A DNA stretch of 64,000 nt from positions 310,001 to 374,000 of the forward strand of contig CAVSOT010000001.1 in NCBI GenBank assembly GCA_963729695.1, in the 5' to 3' direction. Position numbers and translations under genes: made by a program. This DNA comes from PALSA-693 sp963729695 (GTDB lineage Bacteria > Actinomycetota > Acidimicrobiia > Acidimicrobiales > Palsa-688). Positions 10,202 to 21,576 of this stretch are shown piece after piece. The notes below the pieces were generated by a model. It had not been told where the DNA came from. It did not search any database and was given only the letters and a program-made list of their open reading frames with translations. Numbering within the stretch: position 1 is the first letter of the stretch; each line of letters begins with the position of its first letter.

Positions 10202-12299
10202 GTGCTCCTCCTCAAGTAGTTGTGTGAGAACTGCTTCTAGAGCTGAGCGGTAACGTGCGTTGGTGGATCTCTACAAACCACCGCTTCTACACACTCTGGG
10301 GACTCAACTAGAAACAGCCGCTTCCACTGCCCCAAAAATGCGCGCTTTGGAGCTCTTCGGCGGAGGTGTGCGACACCCACCCGACAAGACAGAAAAAAAA
10401 TCCTGCACCCCTCTGAACCGTCATTCCAGACGAAGAATCGCTAGGCGACCGGTGGCTGCTGTCCGGGGCCTTTACGACCCGCCACCCTTTATCCGAAACC
10501 CGCTTCGTTCCTAGGCCAACTGGAGGTCTCCTCACGGCCGACAACCCGACGATCCACGAAACCTGGCCAATCTAAGCGCCGCTTTCGCCGAACAGCATGA
10601 CTCTTGTCTAACGGTGGGCCGTCCCCCGCCTTCGGATGGTTTCGATCACCTATTCGGGGCGAGCTTTACAAAATCTCGGCGCGGTTGACAACAGGAAGGA
10701 GGATCCCGACACACGGTCTCCACGGGACCTCCACGCGAACTTCACAAGAATCGCACATAGTCTCCATGCGAATCTGGACATCTCTGCATTCCAAGCGGAT
10801 ATCGACGCCTCCGAGCGCCAACATCCGCATTCCCCCCCACCCCCCGAGACCCAGATGAGCTTCTGAGCTCCTGTATAATCACTCGCTCCCTAAACCAGCG
10901 CTCCTATTCAAAACCGCCTAGAAGGACGGAGTATCACAAATCCGAACACGTCGTAGGCCGACGTCGGAGTGACCGGCCCTTCTCACCTAACGAAACGTGG
11001 TGCTGTCCTGCTTTAACGGAGACAGGCGCGAGGGGTCAGCGAGCCAGGTGACCCGCCTTCAGGGCCTGCGAATCTGAAGCGGCGGAGGAGGTGAAGATCA
11101 GGCCTAGCAGTAAAGTCAGCGGCCAGGCCGGGCTACTATGACTCGGAGTGTCGGATGACGAAGTCCTGACAACAGCCACCCGGACGCTACCGCCCTTACC
11201 CCGACCCCAGCTCCAAGGAGGTCGAGATGAGTACTCGGGCGACCAAAGCGCCGCTTGCTGTCGCAGCAGTCACGGGGTTGCCGCCTGCGGTGAGAGCGAT
11301 CCCGCGCGACCACCGTAACAACCCAGACCCCGACCACAAACGACGTGGCCCCAACCACGGCGGCTTCGGCTGTGACCACCACGACCCCAGACACGATGCG
11401 CTCCCGCCCGGGCACCTGCCGAATCGCATCCCACACCTCGGCATCCTCGCCAGCGACGGATATCTGACGATATGGGGAGCGTCAGCGTAGCAACCGTCGC
11501 TCCAGGGCACGACGCCGAAACCGCCGACGCATCACATTCATCGCCACCGGAAACACGCATCTCTCCCGTGACTCCAGGGCCTGGACCGCCCCTAGTGGAC
11601 CAGGACCCAAACGAACGCCTCATCAGACGCATCTTCGGCCACGTCCGCGTCCCTCGTGTCACCTGCACCGCCGCCAGCACCCGAGGATGCCACCACCGCT
11701 ACGAAGTCTCGAAGTCGTCCTCGTCCACGCCCTTCAATGTCACCAGACCGGGCCCGTACAGCAACGGGCCCCCAGGGCTGGTGAGTGCAGTCGAGCCGCA
11801 ACCGACCACGCCGACATCGGCGGCGCCGACCAGTTCGTGCTCCAGGCGATCTACTACGGCGTGCATGAGCCGGCGGCGGGGAGGCTGTCCAGCTTGACGC
11901 TGGTCCACCGGCCCAGCAGGTCCTCCACTAGTAGCGAATGGACCGCCCCGCCCGGACGCTAGGCTCGCCCTGGCGAAAGCGACTTAATCTGCCCGCCCGG
12001 TGCCGAATCAGCCGGCAGTCGGCCCGGCCAGTGGCGTGCCTCGCGGGTTGCGGTGACCGGGCCGGAGGCAAAGTGGGACAGCTCCGCTCGGGCGCGGGTC
12101 GCAGAGGCCGGATCCAGAAGGCCGCGCAGCTCGCTGATGACCAGCACGATGCGGGCGGGGTGTCGATGTCGAGCAGGCAGCCGGTGAAGGTGCCCCCGCG
12201 TCTGCCAGCGCGGTCCCGATGATCTGAGTCGAGAAAGGTCGGCAGGTAGGAATTACGGAGTGCTGGTCACGCTGGGTGGTCGTGTAGGCGACGATGGGA
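10202..12299. other. About 2.1 kb without a convincing gene
   Basis: No open frame here has both a ribosome binding site and coherent protein composition. Short stretches look like decayed coding DNA: a hydrophobic segment on the minus strand near 11320-11410 (TAEAAVVGATSFVVGVWVV) and a fragment near 11700-11850. Neither extends into a recognisable family. The stretch lies between IS256 and IS630 remnants and is best read as degraded insertion debris. Confidence 0.5.
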
Positions 12300-12720
12300 C
12301 GCCACATGCCCGGCCCGATGCCCCCGAGGTGGCTCTCCGTGACGACGAGCGCGAAAACGGCGGGCCCGCCGGCCACGCCCCGCCCTACCGCGCCCACGCG
12401 CTGGCGCTGCGCTGCCGCATCGTGCTGCCCTGCGCGCAGGCAAAATCGAACACGGCGGTGGGGCCGAGATGGACGTGGACCGGGCCACGGTGGGCAAGTG
12501 GCGAATCCGGGTTGTGGCCGATGGAATGAAGGGCCTGCACGATGGGCCCCGCCCGGGGCACCTCGAACAATCCACGCGACGTGGAGCGGATAATCGTCAA
12601 GACCCTGGAAAAGACACCCACTGATGCACGCATTAGTCGACCGGCATTGGTCGACGGGCCCGACGTCCGCGGCCACAAGGATATGGTCTGGGCTGGCTTC
12701 AGACTTGACATGATGCTGCA
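12300..12720 (+). pseudogene. IS630-family transposase N-terminal remnant
   Basis: The usual IS630 start can be followed through three frames: a helix-turn-helix with AHALALRCRIVLPCAQAKSN, then DVDRATVGKWRIRVVADGMK and GLHDGPRPG, then VERIIVKTLEKTPTDA. It stops before the DDE catalytic domain, where the sequence runs into the next gene. It is a truncated, frameshifted relic. The motif order is characteristic of the family; the boundaries are approximate. Confidence 0.7.
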
Positions 12721-12755
12721 CACCCCAATCAGACCCAGGTCCACAATCAGCAGAA

Positions 12756-13433
12756 ATGAGCCCCGTGGCTGAGACTTCGGTGAACCGGATGACGGAGGTG
12801 CCGGCCTTTCAGGTACCGGCAGACCCAGAGGCCGTCGATTCCTACTGGCGGGCCCTCGAGCAGGGAAAACGGCCGAGCCCCGAGATCCTCGAGCGGCTGG
12901 CGGACCCCATTGTGGTCACGGCGGTGAATGACGTGATCGGTACGTCCTTCACCGTCGAAGTCGCCCCCGCGGACTACGGCCGTGGTGCGTCCGGCTATGC
13001 CGCCGCCCTCCAGATCGTCGAAGCGATTGGCGGAGTCGGAGGTGCGACGGCGACGCTTTATCACGGCGCGAAGATCACTGTCGAAGCGTACCGAGCGGTG
13101 CGACGACGGCTAGGCCATCGGCCTCTCGTCTCGCTAGGAGCAGCGAAGCATCTCGCGACCGCAGACCTCTTTGAGCGGACTGGCTTCGATGACTTTCTGC
13201 TCGTGGGCGCAGGCGACGTCGCCACCAATCCACACGACCAGTCATTCACGGGAGCGGACCAGTTCTGGGTCGTCTTTGGACGGTTTCCCGATCTGTTTGT
13301 CTACATCGTCGATGGTGCCGGACGCTGTGACTACATGGGCTCTACAACCATCTATAGGGATGGTTGGCTCGAGTACGAGGAAGGCCCGGGCGGACGAAGG
13401 GCACTCCCGTTAACTGACGACGAAGAGGACTGA
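12756..13433 (+). CDS. Hypothetical 225-aa soluble protein
   Basis: This uninterrupted frame has normal codon use and acidic ends. There is no signal peptide or membrane helix. A Gly/Ala-rich middle (YAAALQIVEAIGGVGGATATLYHGAKI) precedes an alpha/beta-looking part with repeated aromatic and Asp residues (FDDFLLVGAGDVATNPHDQ), and the tail is DDEED. The start may be the ATG at 12756 or the one at 12789; neither has a strong Shine-Dalgarno sequence. It stands alone between an IS630 relic and a gene-poor stretch. The composition suggests a real gene, but no family is recognised. Confidence 0.55.
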   Translation: MSPVAETSVNRMTEVPAFQVPADPEAVDSYWRALEQGKRPSPEILERLADPIVVTAVNDVIGTSFTVEVAPADYGRGASGYAAALQIVEAIGGVGGATATLYHGAKITVEAYRAVRRRLGHRPLVSLGAAKHLATADLFERTGFDDFLLVGAGDVATNPHDQSFTGADQFWVVFGRFPDLFVYIVDGAGRCDYMGSTTIYRDGWLEYEEGPGGRRALPLTDDEED

Positions 13434-14313
13434 TGTGTCCCTGCCGAGAGGCTGCGAGGCTTTGCAGGTCTTTCGGCCCAGCTTTCTGCACGTCGCCGAA
13501 GATGAATGTGGTCGTCCGCGAGCGACCATAACTGCTGCTCAGCGCCACAATTCTCAGCGGCTTCCGGACGGTAGTGGACATCGGTGGACGGCCTCGGCCG
13601 CGGGTTTTTCGCGGGTCGCCGCGGGTTTTTCGCGGGTTCGAGAAGACCCTTCCCAACCCAGGCGTCTGTCACATTCCGTGGCCGCACGCCCGGGCACTGA
13701 TGTTCGCCCAAGTCCTCACCCGACGGCTGGGATGCGATTCGAACTCCTGCCAGGCTCGTGCCGGCCGGTGTCACCCAGTCCCCCGTAGTGCCGCTGAGCA
13801 GGCACTCTCCGAGATGGTTGGTTCACGCGGTATCGTCCTGTGCCACTTGGTCATCGAGGGTTTGTGACCACGCTGTGACCACGAAGCGCGGGGCAACCAT
13901 CACTGGCGGGCCATTGCGACTCAAATGCGGTCCTCAGGCCAGATGAGGCGCGATTGGTCGTTGACGCCCTGGTTGATGTGCACCCAGTGGACGGCCCGGC
14001 GATGACTGGTTTGGGGTGTTGTCGCCGCCCACCGACGTGCCGTTGTCGCCGTCCAGATTAAGGGTCTCGTCGCCGGGGAACAACATGAGGACGCTGGCTT
14101 GCTGTCGCGACGAGTGGGTTGATGTCATCCACGGTTAGCGCCGTACGGCCCCCTTGGTCACTTGGTGGTGGCCCGGGGTGAGTATTCGTTCCCGCGTGAT
14201 CGGTTTGACCGGAATCGGCTGGCTTGGCGTCGGTCCCGGCTCTCGCCCCTGTTGCGTTCGTCGGGCCGGATCCACACTTAGACTCGGGATGGACTGCGAT
14301 GGAGGTATCAGCG
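13434..14313. other. Non-coding stretch with a short tandem repeat
   Basis: No supported gene lies here. The one visible structure is a 21-bp tandem direct repeat: GCCGCGGGTTTTTCGCGGGT at 13597-13616 and again at 13618-13637. Open frames on both strands are short and of random composition. Confidence 0.5.
13597..13637. repeat. Two-copy 21-bp tandem repeat
   Basis: The unit GCCGCGGGTTTTTCGCGGGT occurs twice with a 21-bp period. Each unit holds CGCGGG on either side of a T5 run. No gene starts nearby in a way that would make it a clear operator. Confidence 0.75.
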
Positions 14314-14445
14314 GTGGCCACCAGCAAGAAGGACGCAAGCAAGGCGGGGAAGCTCCTCGGCTCGAAACACACCTCGAAAAACGTCAAGAGCGTCGCGGCC
14401 AGCGACCTAGCCCAGACCAAGAAGTCGGGCAAGAAGAAAAAGTAG
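14314..14445 (+). CDS. 43-aa lysine-rich conserved small protein
   Basis: GGAGGT at 14301-14306 stands 7 nt before the GTG at 14314, which gives a 43-residue protein starting VATSKKDASKAGKLL and ending in KKSGKKKK. It is highly basic and has a serine/alanine-rich SVAASDLAQTK core. Similar very short SKKDAS proteins are known from many bacteria but have no assigned function; a nucleic-acid-associated role is only suggested by charge. An ATG at 14299 overlaps the Shine-Dalgarno sequence and is less likely. An imperfect hairpin (CGGGAG/CTCCCCG) just after the stop may end the transcript. Confidence 0.65.
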   Translation: MATSKKDASKAGKLLGSKHTSKNVKSVAASDLAQTKKSGKKKK

Positions 14446-15040
14446 CCGGGAGAAGGCTCCCCGACCCTGCCACGAACTGACCTGGCGACCCGTAGATGAA
14501 TAAGGGACACTATCTACGGGGTTTTGGTGTCACATCGTGGCGCCATGGATCGACCCTGACGACACTGCCCCTGAACACCGTTCCATTTCGTGTTTATCGT
14601 TGGTAATGGTCCGGGGGTCTCGCTCGACCTTACTCGCCTGATGGCCGTTGTCCGTCTTGCGGCCCTCCGGCACGTCTCGGACCGGCCGGCGTGGCTGATA
14701 GGAGCGCGGGACACCCCCCGGGGGGCCTGCGGAATAGCCTCCAGATGAGTAGACAGTGGGGAGTTCCCGTCACGGGCCTCCACACAGCAAGACTCATTTA
14801 CCACTCTTCCGATGTCGCTAACGACAGCCTGTCCTAGCTGATCGCCGAAGTCGGCGTGCTCCCGGAGAGACCCGGATTCTGCGGACGCATTTGATCGCCA
14901 TTCCAGCCTCAGGACGATTCGGCAGGCCGGTACCCAATCAAGCAAAAGTCCTGGTCACCGTTCAATTCCGGGCGGACAGCTGGTCGTTCGCGCCAGGGGA
15001 AGTTTGGCTGGAGTTGACTTGACCTGCGTTCTGGCTCGTG
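14446..15040. other. Intergenic stretch upstream of RHS 2
   Basis: There is no coding signal on either strand apart from short random frames. It holds the possible hairpin after the 43-aa gene and, at its right end, leads into the conserved RHS leader. Confidence 0.5.
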
Positions 15041-15046
15041 CTTGAG

Positions 15047-15101
15047 TTTCCGTCGTCATCTTACGGGTTTCTTAGATAAAGCTTTGAAGGGGCAACAGTT
15101 T
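15047..15101 (+). promoter_or_regulatory. Leader of RHS 2 with 11-bp-spaced direct repeat
   Basis: GTTTCCGTCGTCATCT is followed by TCTTAC (15059-15064) and TCTTAG (15070-15075), 11 bp apart, then exactly 26 nt to the ATG at 15102 with GAAGGGGC inside. The same arrangement precedes RHS 1 in the opposite orientation 6.5 kb away, while the intervening DNA differs. This conservation also fixes the start codon of RHS 2. Confidence 0.55.
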
Positions 15102-18100
15102 ATGGGCTGGTCCACAGGTTTGTTCCGCCGCGTCATTTTGGCGGTGATGACGCCCCTCGCGGGGTTGGCTGACGTTCGTCGCCGCAGTTTCAAGTGTGTA
15201 GCGGTGCTGATTGTGGTGGGGTTGGTGGCCGGAACCCTGGTTGGTGGGTTGACCGGCGTGGGCCAGCCCCGCTCTTTCCACGCCGCCTCGGGCCGGTCAG
15301 ATCGGTCGGTAGGAACGGCGCACCAGGCTCATCTCGTATCGACCGCAGGTGAGGCGGGGCAGTACGTGCCAGTCCAGGCGGTGCGTATCTGCGACACCCG
15401 GCCCAGTAATCCGTCGGGTCTGTCCGGGGCAGCCGCGCAGTGCAATGGGAGTGGTAACTCGGGGGAGCCTATCGGGGCGGGCTCGACGCTCACGCTCAAC
15501 GCGACCGGGACTTTCGGTTCGACCACGATTCCTTCCTCTGCCTATGCGGTGGTGGTGACTATCACGGTGGCGACTAACACGGCGCCGACGTGGCTGATGA
15601 CCTACGCAGCGGGCACCACCCGGCCTTGGCCGGCGTCCGATTTGAATGACACCAGCGCCAACAGCGTGGTCAACAACCAGGTGACGGCGACTGTCGGGGC
15701 GGGAGGCCAGATCACCGTCTACAACGCGGCGGGCAGCACGAATATCAACATTGACCTGGACGGGTACTACAGCGCGCCGGGGGCGGGCGCCGGCTACAAC
15801 GCCCTGGCTGCCGGACCGACCCGGATTTGTGATACCACCCCCAACAATCCCTCCGGCTTGAGCGGGGGTGCGGCCCAGTGCAACGGGGCCAGCAACGCCG
15901 GGAAGACGCTCGGGACCAGCCGCAACGGGGGTTCCGAGACGCTCACCGTCCAGGTGACCGGATTGACCAATACCGCCGGCCAGCTCATCTCCCCCCCACC
16001 GGCGCCACCGCCGTGGTGGTAGACCTGCTGGGCATTACCCCCAGTATCAACACGTGGCTCAAGGTTTACCCGGCTGACACCACCTACACGCCCAGCACGA
16101 CGAACGAGAACATTCCCGCCGGGGTGAAGCTGGACAAGGAAGTGACGGTAAAGCTGAGCGCTTCCGGGCAGATCGATATCACCAACGCGGGGGGCAGTAT
16201 CGACTTGAACATCGACGTCGAGGGCTACTTCATGCCCGGCAGCGGCAGCGACTACGTTCCCATCGCGGCGGAGCGGAGCTGCGACACCCGCCCCGGCAAC
16301 GCCAGCAGCCTGAGCGGCTCCGCCGCCCAATGCAACGGCGCCAGCAACGTGGGCGAGACCATCCCGGCCGGGGGGACCCTAAACGTGAACGTGGCCGGAC
16401 TCACCACCGGGGTCACTACCCCCATACCGGCCAACACCACCGCAGCGGTGCTCGATGTCATCGCCGTCGACGAGGCGGCGGTGGGCTGGCTCGAGGTCTA
16501 CCCTGCCGGAACGACCCGACAATGGGCCAGTACCCTCAACTTTCAGCTTTCAACGATCAGCAACGAGGTCACCGCCGGCATCGGATCCAACGGACAAATC
16601 ACCATCTACGCGGCGGCGAAAACCGACGTGATCATCGACGTCGAGGGCTACTACCAACAAGGCTTGCCCCTCAGCGGCGGACCAACCCTGGCGGGCGAGA
16701 CTACCGGCGGGAACAACCCCTCCGAGCCCGACATCACCCAGCCCGCCACTAAGGCGACCGACCCGGGGGGAAACCTGAGTGTCGATGACGCCACCGGCGA
16801 AGTGGCCGCCACCAACGTCGACACGCACGTCCCCGGCAACGGAATAGCCTTAGACTTGACCCGCACCTACTCCTCCGCCAACCTTGGCGGCGTCGGGCCG
16901 TTCGGATACGGCTGGACCGACAGCTACAACATGGCCGTCGCCACCGACCCGGCCTACGCCGGGCCCGTCGAAGACGTCACCCAGGAAAACGGGTCACTAG
17001 CCCGATTCACCCAAAACAGCTCCGGCGGCTGGACCGCCCCCTCGCGTCTGCAAGCCACCCTGGCCTATAACGCCAGCAGCGGCCAGTGGAGTTTCACCCG
17101 CACAGCCCAAGACACCTACACCTTCAACAGCTCGGGCCAGCTCACCACGGAAACCGACCTCGACGGCTATACCACCACCCTGACCTACACCAGCGGAAAG
17201 CTGACCACCGTCACCGACCCCAGCGGTCGGACACTCTCCGCCACCTGGGGAACCTGCGCCACCAACTCGTGCATCACCTCGGTCGGCGACTCGGCCGGCA
17301 GGGTCATTCACTACACCTACGACAGCAACGCCAACCTGACCGGCGTCCAAGACGTGGCCGGGAACTGGACCTACTACGGCTACGACACTGCCCACCACCT
17401 GACCAGCGTCAAAGACACCGACGGGAACAGCACCACCATCGGCTACAACACCACCGGCCAAGCCACCAACGAGACGGACCCCCTCGGCCAGGCGACCACC
17501 TGGGCCTACAGCCTCGACGCCAACGACACCGGCACCACCACCGTCACCGACCCCCTGGGCGACCACACCCAAGACAGCTTCACCACCGGCCAACTCGCCG
17601 CCGAAACACTGGCCTACGGGACCACTAGCACCGACACCACCACCTACACCTACGACCCGGCCACCGACGCGGTGACCACCAAGACCACCGCAGCCGGCAC
17701 CCCCTCGGCGGAGACCACCACCTACACCTACAACACCGCCGGCGACACCACCTCCGCCACCGATCCGCTCGGCCACAGCTCCTCTACCTCCTACAGCAGC
17801 ACCAACGAGCCGCTGTCGACCACTAACCCAGCGGGGGAGACCACCACCGATCACTACAACGCCAACGGCGACCTGACCAGCACCTCGCAACCGGTCAGCG
17901 GCGGGACCAACACCACCACCCTCACCTACAGCAACCCCTCCCAGCCCAGCAACCCCACCTCCTCCACCACCAATACCGCCACCACCCAGTACAGCTACGA
18001 CACCTACGGGGACCAAACCGCGGTGACCGACCCGATCGGCAACCAGACCACCTACACCTACACCACCCTGGGCCAAAAACTGACCATAGTGGCGCCCAAC

Positions 18101-20419
18101 GGGAACGTGACCGGCGGCAACCCGCTCGCCTACACCACTAGCTACACCTACGACGCCTACGGCAACGTGGTGCAAACCACCAACCCGGCCGGTGACGTCA
18201 CCAAAGCCAGCTACGACCCCCTCGGCCACGAGCTCACGGCCACCGACGCCGACGGACACACCACCACGAACAGCTACGACGGGGACGGGCAGCTGACCAA
18301 GACGACCCAACCGGACGGCACCACCATCGCCTATGCCTACGACGCCGACGGCCGCAAAATCTCGCAGACCGACGCCAACGGCAAAACCACCACTTACACC
18401 TACGACCCCCGCGGCAACCTGCTGAGCGAGACCGACCCCCTCGGACACATCACCACCTACACCTACGACCTCAACAACAACAAAACCGGCCAGACCGACC
18501 GCGACAACCACACCACCACCTACAGCTACAACGCCGACAACCAGCTGACCCAGACCACGCAAGCCGACGGCACCACCCTCAGCGACAGCTACGACACCAA
18601 CGGCAACCACACCAGCCACACCGACGCCGCCGGGAACACCACCAGCTACGCCTATAACGGTCTCAACCAGCAAACCTCCACGACCGACCCCCTCGGTCAT
18701 GTCACCAGCTACACCTACGACGCCAACGGCAACAAACAAACCGAGACCAACCCCGACGGGCAAATCACCACCTGGGCCTACAACCCGAACAACCAGCCCA
18801 CCAGCATCACCTACAGCGACGGCACCCACCCCGTCTCCTACACCTACGACCCGGACGGCAACCGGGCCACCATGACCGACGGCACCGGCACCACCACCCA
18901 CACCTACGACGCCGACAACCGACTCACCGCCACCCAAAACGGGTCCGGCGCCACCGTGGCCTACGCCTACGACCCCGCCGGCAACGTCACCGCCATCACC
19001 TACCCCAACGGCAAAGTCGTCACCCACACCTACGACCAGCAAAACCGGCTGGCCTCCGTCACTGACTGGAACAACAACACCACCAGCCTCGGTTACGACC
19101 CAGCCGGCAACACGACCAGCACCACCTACCCGAACGGGGTCGTCGACACCCGCAACTACAACGCGGCCGGGCAGCTCACCAACATCGCCGACACCCACGC
19201 GACCACCACCCTGGCCAGCTTCACCTACACGCCCGACCCCACCGGCCTGATCACCTCCGAAACCGACACCGGCGTCCCGAACGCCGGTACCACCAACTAC
19301 AGCTACAACCAACTACAAGAGGTCACCACCGCCGGAACAGACAGCTACAGCTACGACAGCGCCAGCAACCTGACCACCTCCCCCGCCGGAACAAGCCAGG
19401 CCTTCAACGCCGACGGCCAGCCCTGCTGGACAAGCATCGGCACCGGCACCTGCACCACCCCACCAGCTGGCACCACGACCTACACCTACACCAACGAAGG
19501 CAACCGCACCACCACCACTCCCGCCAGCGGCACCACCTACACCTACAGCTGGAACCAGGCCAACCAACTCACCGCCCTTACCCCCTCTGCCGGTACCGCG
19601 ACCAACTACAGCTACAACGCCGACGGGCTGCTACAAACCGAAACCACCGGTGCAAGCATCACCCGCTACACCTGGGACATCCAAACCCAGCTCCCCCTCC
19701 TGCTGGCCGACGGGACCAACTACTACATCTACGGAACCGGTGCCAACCCCATCGAACAAATCAACGCCACCACCGGCGCCACCATCTGGCTTCTCTCGGA
19801 CCAGCTCGGCTCCACCCGCGCCCTCACCGACACCACCGGAACCATCACCGCGTCAGACACTTACGACACTTGGGGAAACCTGACCGGCAGCACCGGCAGC
19901 GTCGCCACCCCATTCCTCTACGCCGGCCAATACAACGACCCCGCCAGCGGCCTCTACTACCTCCGAGCCCGCTGGTATGACCCCACCACCGGACAGTTCC
20001 TCAGCATTGACCCAGACAACGCGTCGACTCAAGCTCCCTACAGTTATGCGGACGACGATCCAGTAGTCGAAGCGGATCCCTCAGGATTGGGTCCTGGCCA
20101 TACAGGTATAACTGGTCACGTATATTACAGCGATGGCGGATGGATAACCCAGATCACCTGGCGTGTAACAACATCCAGTTGGATTCGTCAGCCGCTCTGG
20201 ATTCAATGGATATTATATAACCCGTTCGGTTGGGATATTGCCCAAAATGGTTATCCGGGTTCCTCGTGTGGCACTACGACATATTGCAGTCGTCTTCAGG
20301 AGCAAACCTGGGAGGGATCCTGTCCTATACCAGGCACCTATGAACTCGTTGCTTGGGCTCACGGTAGCAGGAGCGGTGAGTCGAACAGGGCACGTTGGAT
20401 ATTCGGGGTGTGGTCCTGA
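15102..20419 (+). CDS. RHS/YD-repeat protein 2, one frameshift in a C7 run
   Basis: The start MGWSTGLFRRVILAV matches RHS 1; a hydrophobic segment follows (VAVLIVVGLVAGTLVGGL). Then come three copies of a roughly 130-aa beta domain, each beginning RICDTRP-like and ending in a D-x-x-GYY motif. The YD-repeat array follows, then the core YLRARWYDPTTGQFLSIDP and the motif DPVVEADPSG. The last 109 residues (20090-20416) are a unique tip rich in Trp and Tyr. The second beta domain is interrupted by a frame change in a run of seven C at 15991-15997; one extra C would join the two frames into about 1770 aa. Frameshift, phase variation, ribosomal slippage and assembly error are all possible. Confidence 0.8.
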
Positions 20420-20421
20420 CA

Positions 20422-21096
20422 ATGTGGGGCTACCTAGAAGGCGTTGTGTTCGACAACTGGGTATCCGAGGTTGCCGAGTCCGGCAGAGAATATACCGCCG
20501 GCACAGGGCTGTTGGTCGAACCCTCGCCAACCGATTCGTATGCCGGCAATCGTTCTCCAAGTGGCCGTGAAGGATGGAGATTTGATATCACTGACGTCGC
20601 TCGCTTTTGGGCACGTCGCTCTCCCAGGGGGGTGAGAATCGAACTTCCGTTCAAGGATGATCCCTATGAAGATCGAATTGGTGTGGTGGACGGCAACAAC
20701 TGGATCGTCCAACAGCACGTTGGTCAACGTACTGCCGGTACAGGGGACCCAGCCTTTGGGCTATTCGAACTCGATATCCTGCTATGGCCTGCGGAACTGC
20801 TCCACGCGCTTGGAGTACCTAAGAGTGTTCGATCACCGGTAGCAGACCCCGATGACACCAATCGTTTTGGTGAATGGTTCGGCGATTTGATCCCTGACTT
20901 CGTCGATGTCGGACGAGGTCTAACGACGGCTGGCGCATCACAATATCGTATCCAATATGACCGGTATCTTGAGATTATTTCGAACTTCGAAAGCTACGTT
21001 CGCTTCCAACTGGCTCGTGAGAACGTGATCGAGGTTATAGCGCTAGACGCCATGGAACACGGTAGATTTAGTACCAAGCCGGAAGATCTTTGTTGA
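20422..21096 (+). CDS. Hypothetical 224-aa protein, candidate partner of RHS 2
   Basis: The ATG at 20422 lies 2 bp after the RHS 2 stop; an in-frame ATG at 20395 would overlap the RHS tip. The protein is soluble, acidic and aromatic (MWGYLEGVVFDNWVSEV, FGLFELDILLWPAELLHALG), without signal peptide or membrane segment. Together with the RHS tip before it, this DNA is visibly more AT-rich than the YD-repeat region, as expected for exchangeable toxin-immunity cassettes. An immunity role is inferred from position only. No family is recognised. Confidence 0.6.
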   Translation: MWGYLEGVVFDNWVSEVAESGREYTAGTGLLVEPSPTDSYAGNRSPSGREGWRFDITDVARFWARRSPRGVRIELPFKDDPYEDRIGVVDGNNWIVQQHVGQRTAGTGDPAFGLFELDILLWPAELLHALGVPKSVRSPVADPDDTNRFGEWFGDLIPDFVDVGRGLTTAGASQYRIQYDRYLEIISNFESYVRFQLARENVIEVIALDAMEHGRFSTKPEDLC

Positions 21097-21308
21097 TGTC
21101 ATAGGTAGTAGTAGTTAGGGTATGTTAACCAAACCAACGCCAACGCGACTGGCTTCATCTGGTTAACCGTTGAGACCACTACGCAACCGGCAACGTCTAC
21201 TCCGGCGCAAGGTCCCTACCTCGCCGGCAAGGCGACGCATAGATGTGTCGTAGGGTGAGGTGAGTGTGCTCAGGCGGATTCCAGTGACCGTCGCAACACC
21301 GATGTTAT

Positions 21309-21570
21309 TTGGGGGTTGCGATGGACGTAGATGGCAGCAGGCCGCCGGGCTGGGGGTTGACGGCTAACCAGGATCGTTTCGTTCGGCTGATCGCCCACGG
21401 GGTGAATAACTCAGTGGCGTGCCGATGGTGGGGATCAATCGTGAGACGTTGGACGCGGTGGCGGTTTGGGAGGACCATCCTCAACACGGCTGGGGAACCG
21501 GTGAGTATGCGCCAGTGCCCACGCCGAGCCCGCCCAAGCCTCGCCATCCGAGGTTCTTGTCGTCGGAGGA
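21309..21570 (+). pseudogene. IS30-family transposase N-terminal remnant
   Basis: GWGLTANQDRFVRLIAHGVN is the usual N-terminus of actinobacterial IS30 transposases. It continues as MVGINRET in the second frame, RWRFGRTILNTAGEPV back in the first, and PKPRHPRFLSSEE in the second again. After SSEE the family sequence stops and is replaced by a cytochrome P450 segment. It is a short, frameshifted relic. Confidence 0.7.
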
Positions 21571-21576
21571 GAGCTG

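Noticed and set aside
11116..11436. Minus-strand frame with a hydrophobic segment
   Set aside because: One membrane-like stretch only, no Shine-Dalgarno sequence, and the flanking residues look like random Arg-rich translation.
13730..13760. tRNA-like T-loop sequence (GATTCGAACTCCTGCC)
   Set aside because: The bases around the TTCGAAT loop cannot form a five-pair stem and no acceptor or anticodon arm is present.
16997..19567. Long minus-strand frame (771 codons) opposite RHS 2
   Set aside because: It has the same antisense composition effect: Val/Gly runs mirroring ACC/GAC/TAC-rich codons of the RHS gene.
17000..20000. Repeated TACACCTACGAC-type motifs that resemble an array
   Set aside because: They are codons of YD repeats at varying spacing, not CRISPR repeats with unique spacers.
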